Of a DNA stretch of 64,000 nucleotides, positions 63,133-64,000 are shown piece by piece. The stretch is from STC-113 sp964553745 (GTDB lineage: Bacteria; Patescibacteriota; Gracilibacteria; BD1-5; UBA2023). The DNA is taken from assembly GCA_964553745.1 (NCBI GenBank), contig CAZKLD010000001.1, forward strand, positions 1 to 64,000, read 5' to 3'. The translations under genes and the position numbers were made by a program. The notes under the pieces are model-generated. The model saw only the letters and a program-made list of their open reading frames with translations, searched no databases and was not told where the DNA came from. Every line of letters starts with the position of its first letter. Position 1 is the stretch's first letter.

Positions 63133-64000
63133 TTAAACAATGTCAGCCGCTTCTTTTGGCATGAGAATATCTTCTCTGTAATTTGGCCAATTATGCGCTG
63201 CAATAACTTCTTTCAGAAGATTTCATGCTTTGTTTATCCTGCTTATTGTAATCGATTCTTCCATAACTCAATCTAATAGCATTGCGAGCTTGTATTTGTT
63301 CTTGTAATATTTCGGATTTATAACGGCTTGATTATCCTCATTGCAGATTACGAATTTGATCTTCTTCTCATGAAAATGTTTGTTGAATAATCTCATGGAT
63401 CTGAGTGTGAAATCCCTCATATGCCGAGTTTCAAAATAATACTGCTCATCCAATTCTTCAAGCACCATAAAGTCGGCTAACATTGGGGTTCATTTGTTTC
63501 ATCTGTACTTATATGATGCCGAACCCGTAAGGATAAAGCTCTTGAAGATATTGCTGTATATTCTGGAAATCACATTAACTATTATGTCGGTAATGTCGCA
63601 TTTCGATATTGAATTGAGGCTTTTTCTCATTTCAAAAAGATAAGCGAAAAAAAGCCCGGCATCTGTCAGCTTCAGCTCACGCCCAATAGCTTCTCCCAAT
63701 TTCTTGATTGCTTCGCGGTCATATATTTCCTTAAGGATATCACTGAAACGCTCCGGATGATTTTCCATCCTGTACTTCATTATGAAATTTGTGATCTCTT
63801 CCATAAAAAGATGAGTATCCTTAAGCGATGCGTCAGAATTCTCATACATCTCTTCAAAATAAGAGTTCCAGCTGCCTTCATTTATCTGCGAGAGCAGCTT
63901 ATCCATATTGACTTCCATATTCTTCGCTCAGGAAGACAATCTGACGTTGTCTGTGAATCCTTTCCTCTCCCTTCTTCATTGGAAATTAGTCATCAGGATG
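63133..64000 (-). CDS. uncharacterised protein, 5' end at or beyond window edge
   Basis: At least 286 codons are visible. A possible start is the ATG at 63993, but the frame is open to the window end. Helical N-terminal half (SWNSYFEEMYENSDASLKD, FIMKYRMENHPERFSDILKE), then a mixed region (TPMLADFMVLEELDEQYYFETRH, IKFVICNEDNQAVINPKYY). No domain recognised. Followed at once by the ADP-ribosyltransferase-like gene, so it may be its carrier, partner or immunity protein; nothing in the sequence decides this. Confidence 0.65.

Noticed and set aside
1..64000. Insertion sequences, prophage structural genes, rRNA genes, riboswitches
   Set aside because: None recognised on either strand.

Overview
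The window reads as a member of the candidate phyla Absconditabacteria (SR1) or Gracilibacteria (BD1-5), in which UGA encodes glycine (translation table 25). With the standard code almost every gene breaks at in-frame TGA codons. With TGA read as Gly, long intact genes appear and the recoded codon falls on invariant glycines: three consecutive TGAs spell the Walker A glycines of RecQ, and the second Gly of the release factor 1 GGQ motif is TGA. All coordinates below use TGA=Gly, with only TAA and TAG as stops. The two phyla cannot be told apart from this sequence. The DNA is AT-rich, and most starts have no clear Shine-Dalgarno sequence. The tldD gene at 4780-6417 is a sharp exception: GC-rich, free of TGA, with a strong Shine-Dalgarno.

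Layout. 1-590: non-coding GC-rich repeats. 0.6-9.7 kb: recQ, an M49-like metallopeptidase, the foreign-looking tldD, a PadR/PspC envelope-stress pair (pspC carries an in-frame TAA), and an O-methyltransferase. 9.8-20.3 kb: a large polytopic membrane protein, a TPR protein, a Clp-type AAA+ ATPase, an LTD/PKD surface protein and uvrB. 20.4-37.7 kb: the most interesting block. It holds a divergent cluster with HxsD and HxsB homologues (His-Xaa-Ser radical SAM maturation system), a second radical SAM enzyme overlapping two U32-family genes and a HemN-like radical SAM gene, a short leader peptide ending in His-Xaa-Ser motifs (candidate HxsA substrate), and several secreted, Cys-rich or lipid-anchored proteins. 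36.7-41.2 kb: prepilin peptidase, ksgA, two small envelope proteins, hsp20 and pilC.

41.3-47.9 kb: two tandem genes of about 1,000 codons fuse a type IV prepilin N-terminus to about 14 RCC1-type repeats. Their promoters, leaders and pilin domains form a nearly identical 875-bp direct repeat, while the RCC1 arrays have diverged. Each leader has a promoter followed by an intrinsic terminator just before the ATG, which suggests attenuation. 47.9-50.1 kb: prfA, two small genes and tRNA-Leu(CAA), whose 3' end is repeated twice downstream. 50.1-58.5 kb: a three-gene operon of a MoxR-like AAA ATPase, a 307-aa protein and a 1,544-aa protein. 58.6-64.0 kb: ankyrin proteins, a HExxH zincin, an ADP-ribosyltransferase-like protein and a truncated gene at the right edge, which look like host-interaction factors.

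Taken together, the window combines DNA repair (recQ, uvrB), translation genes (prfA, ksgA, tRNA) and a very large investment in surface and secreted proteins, type IV pili and possible effectors. That fits a host-dependent epibiont or predator.
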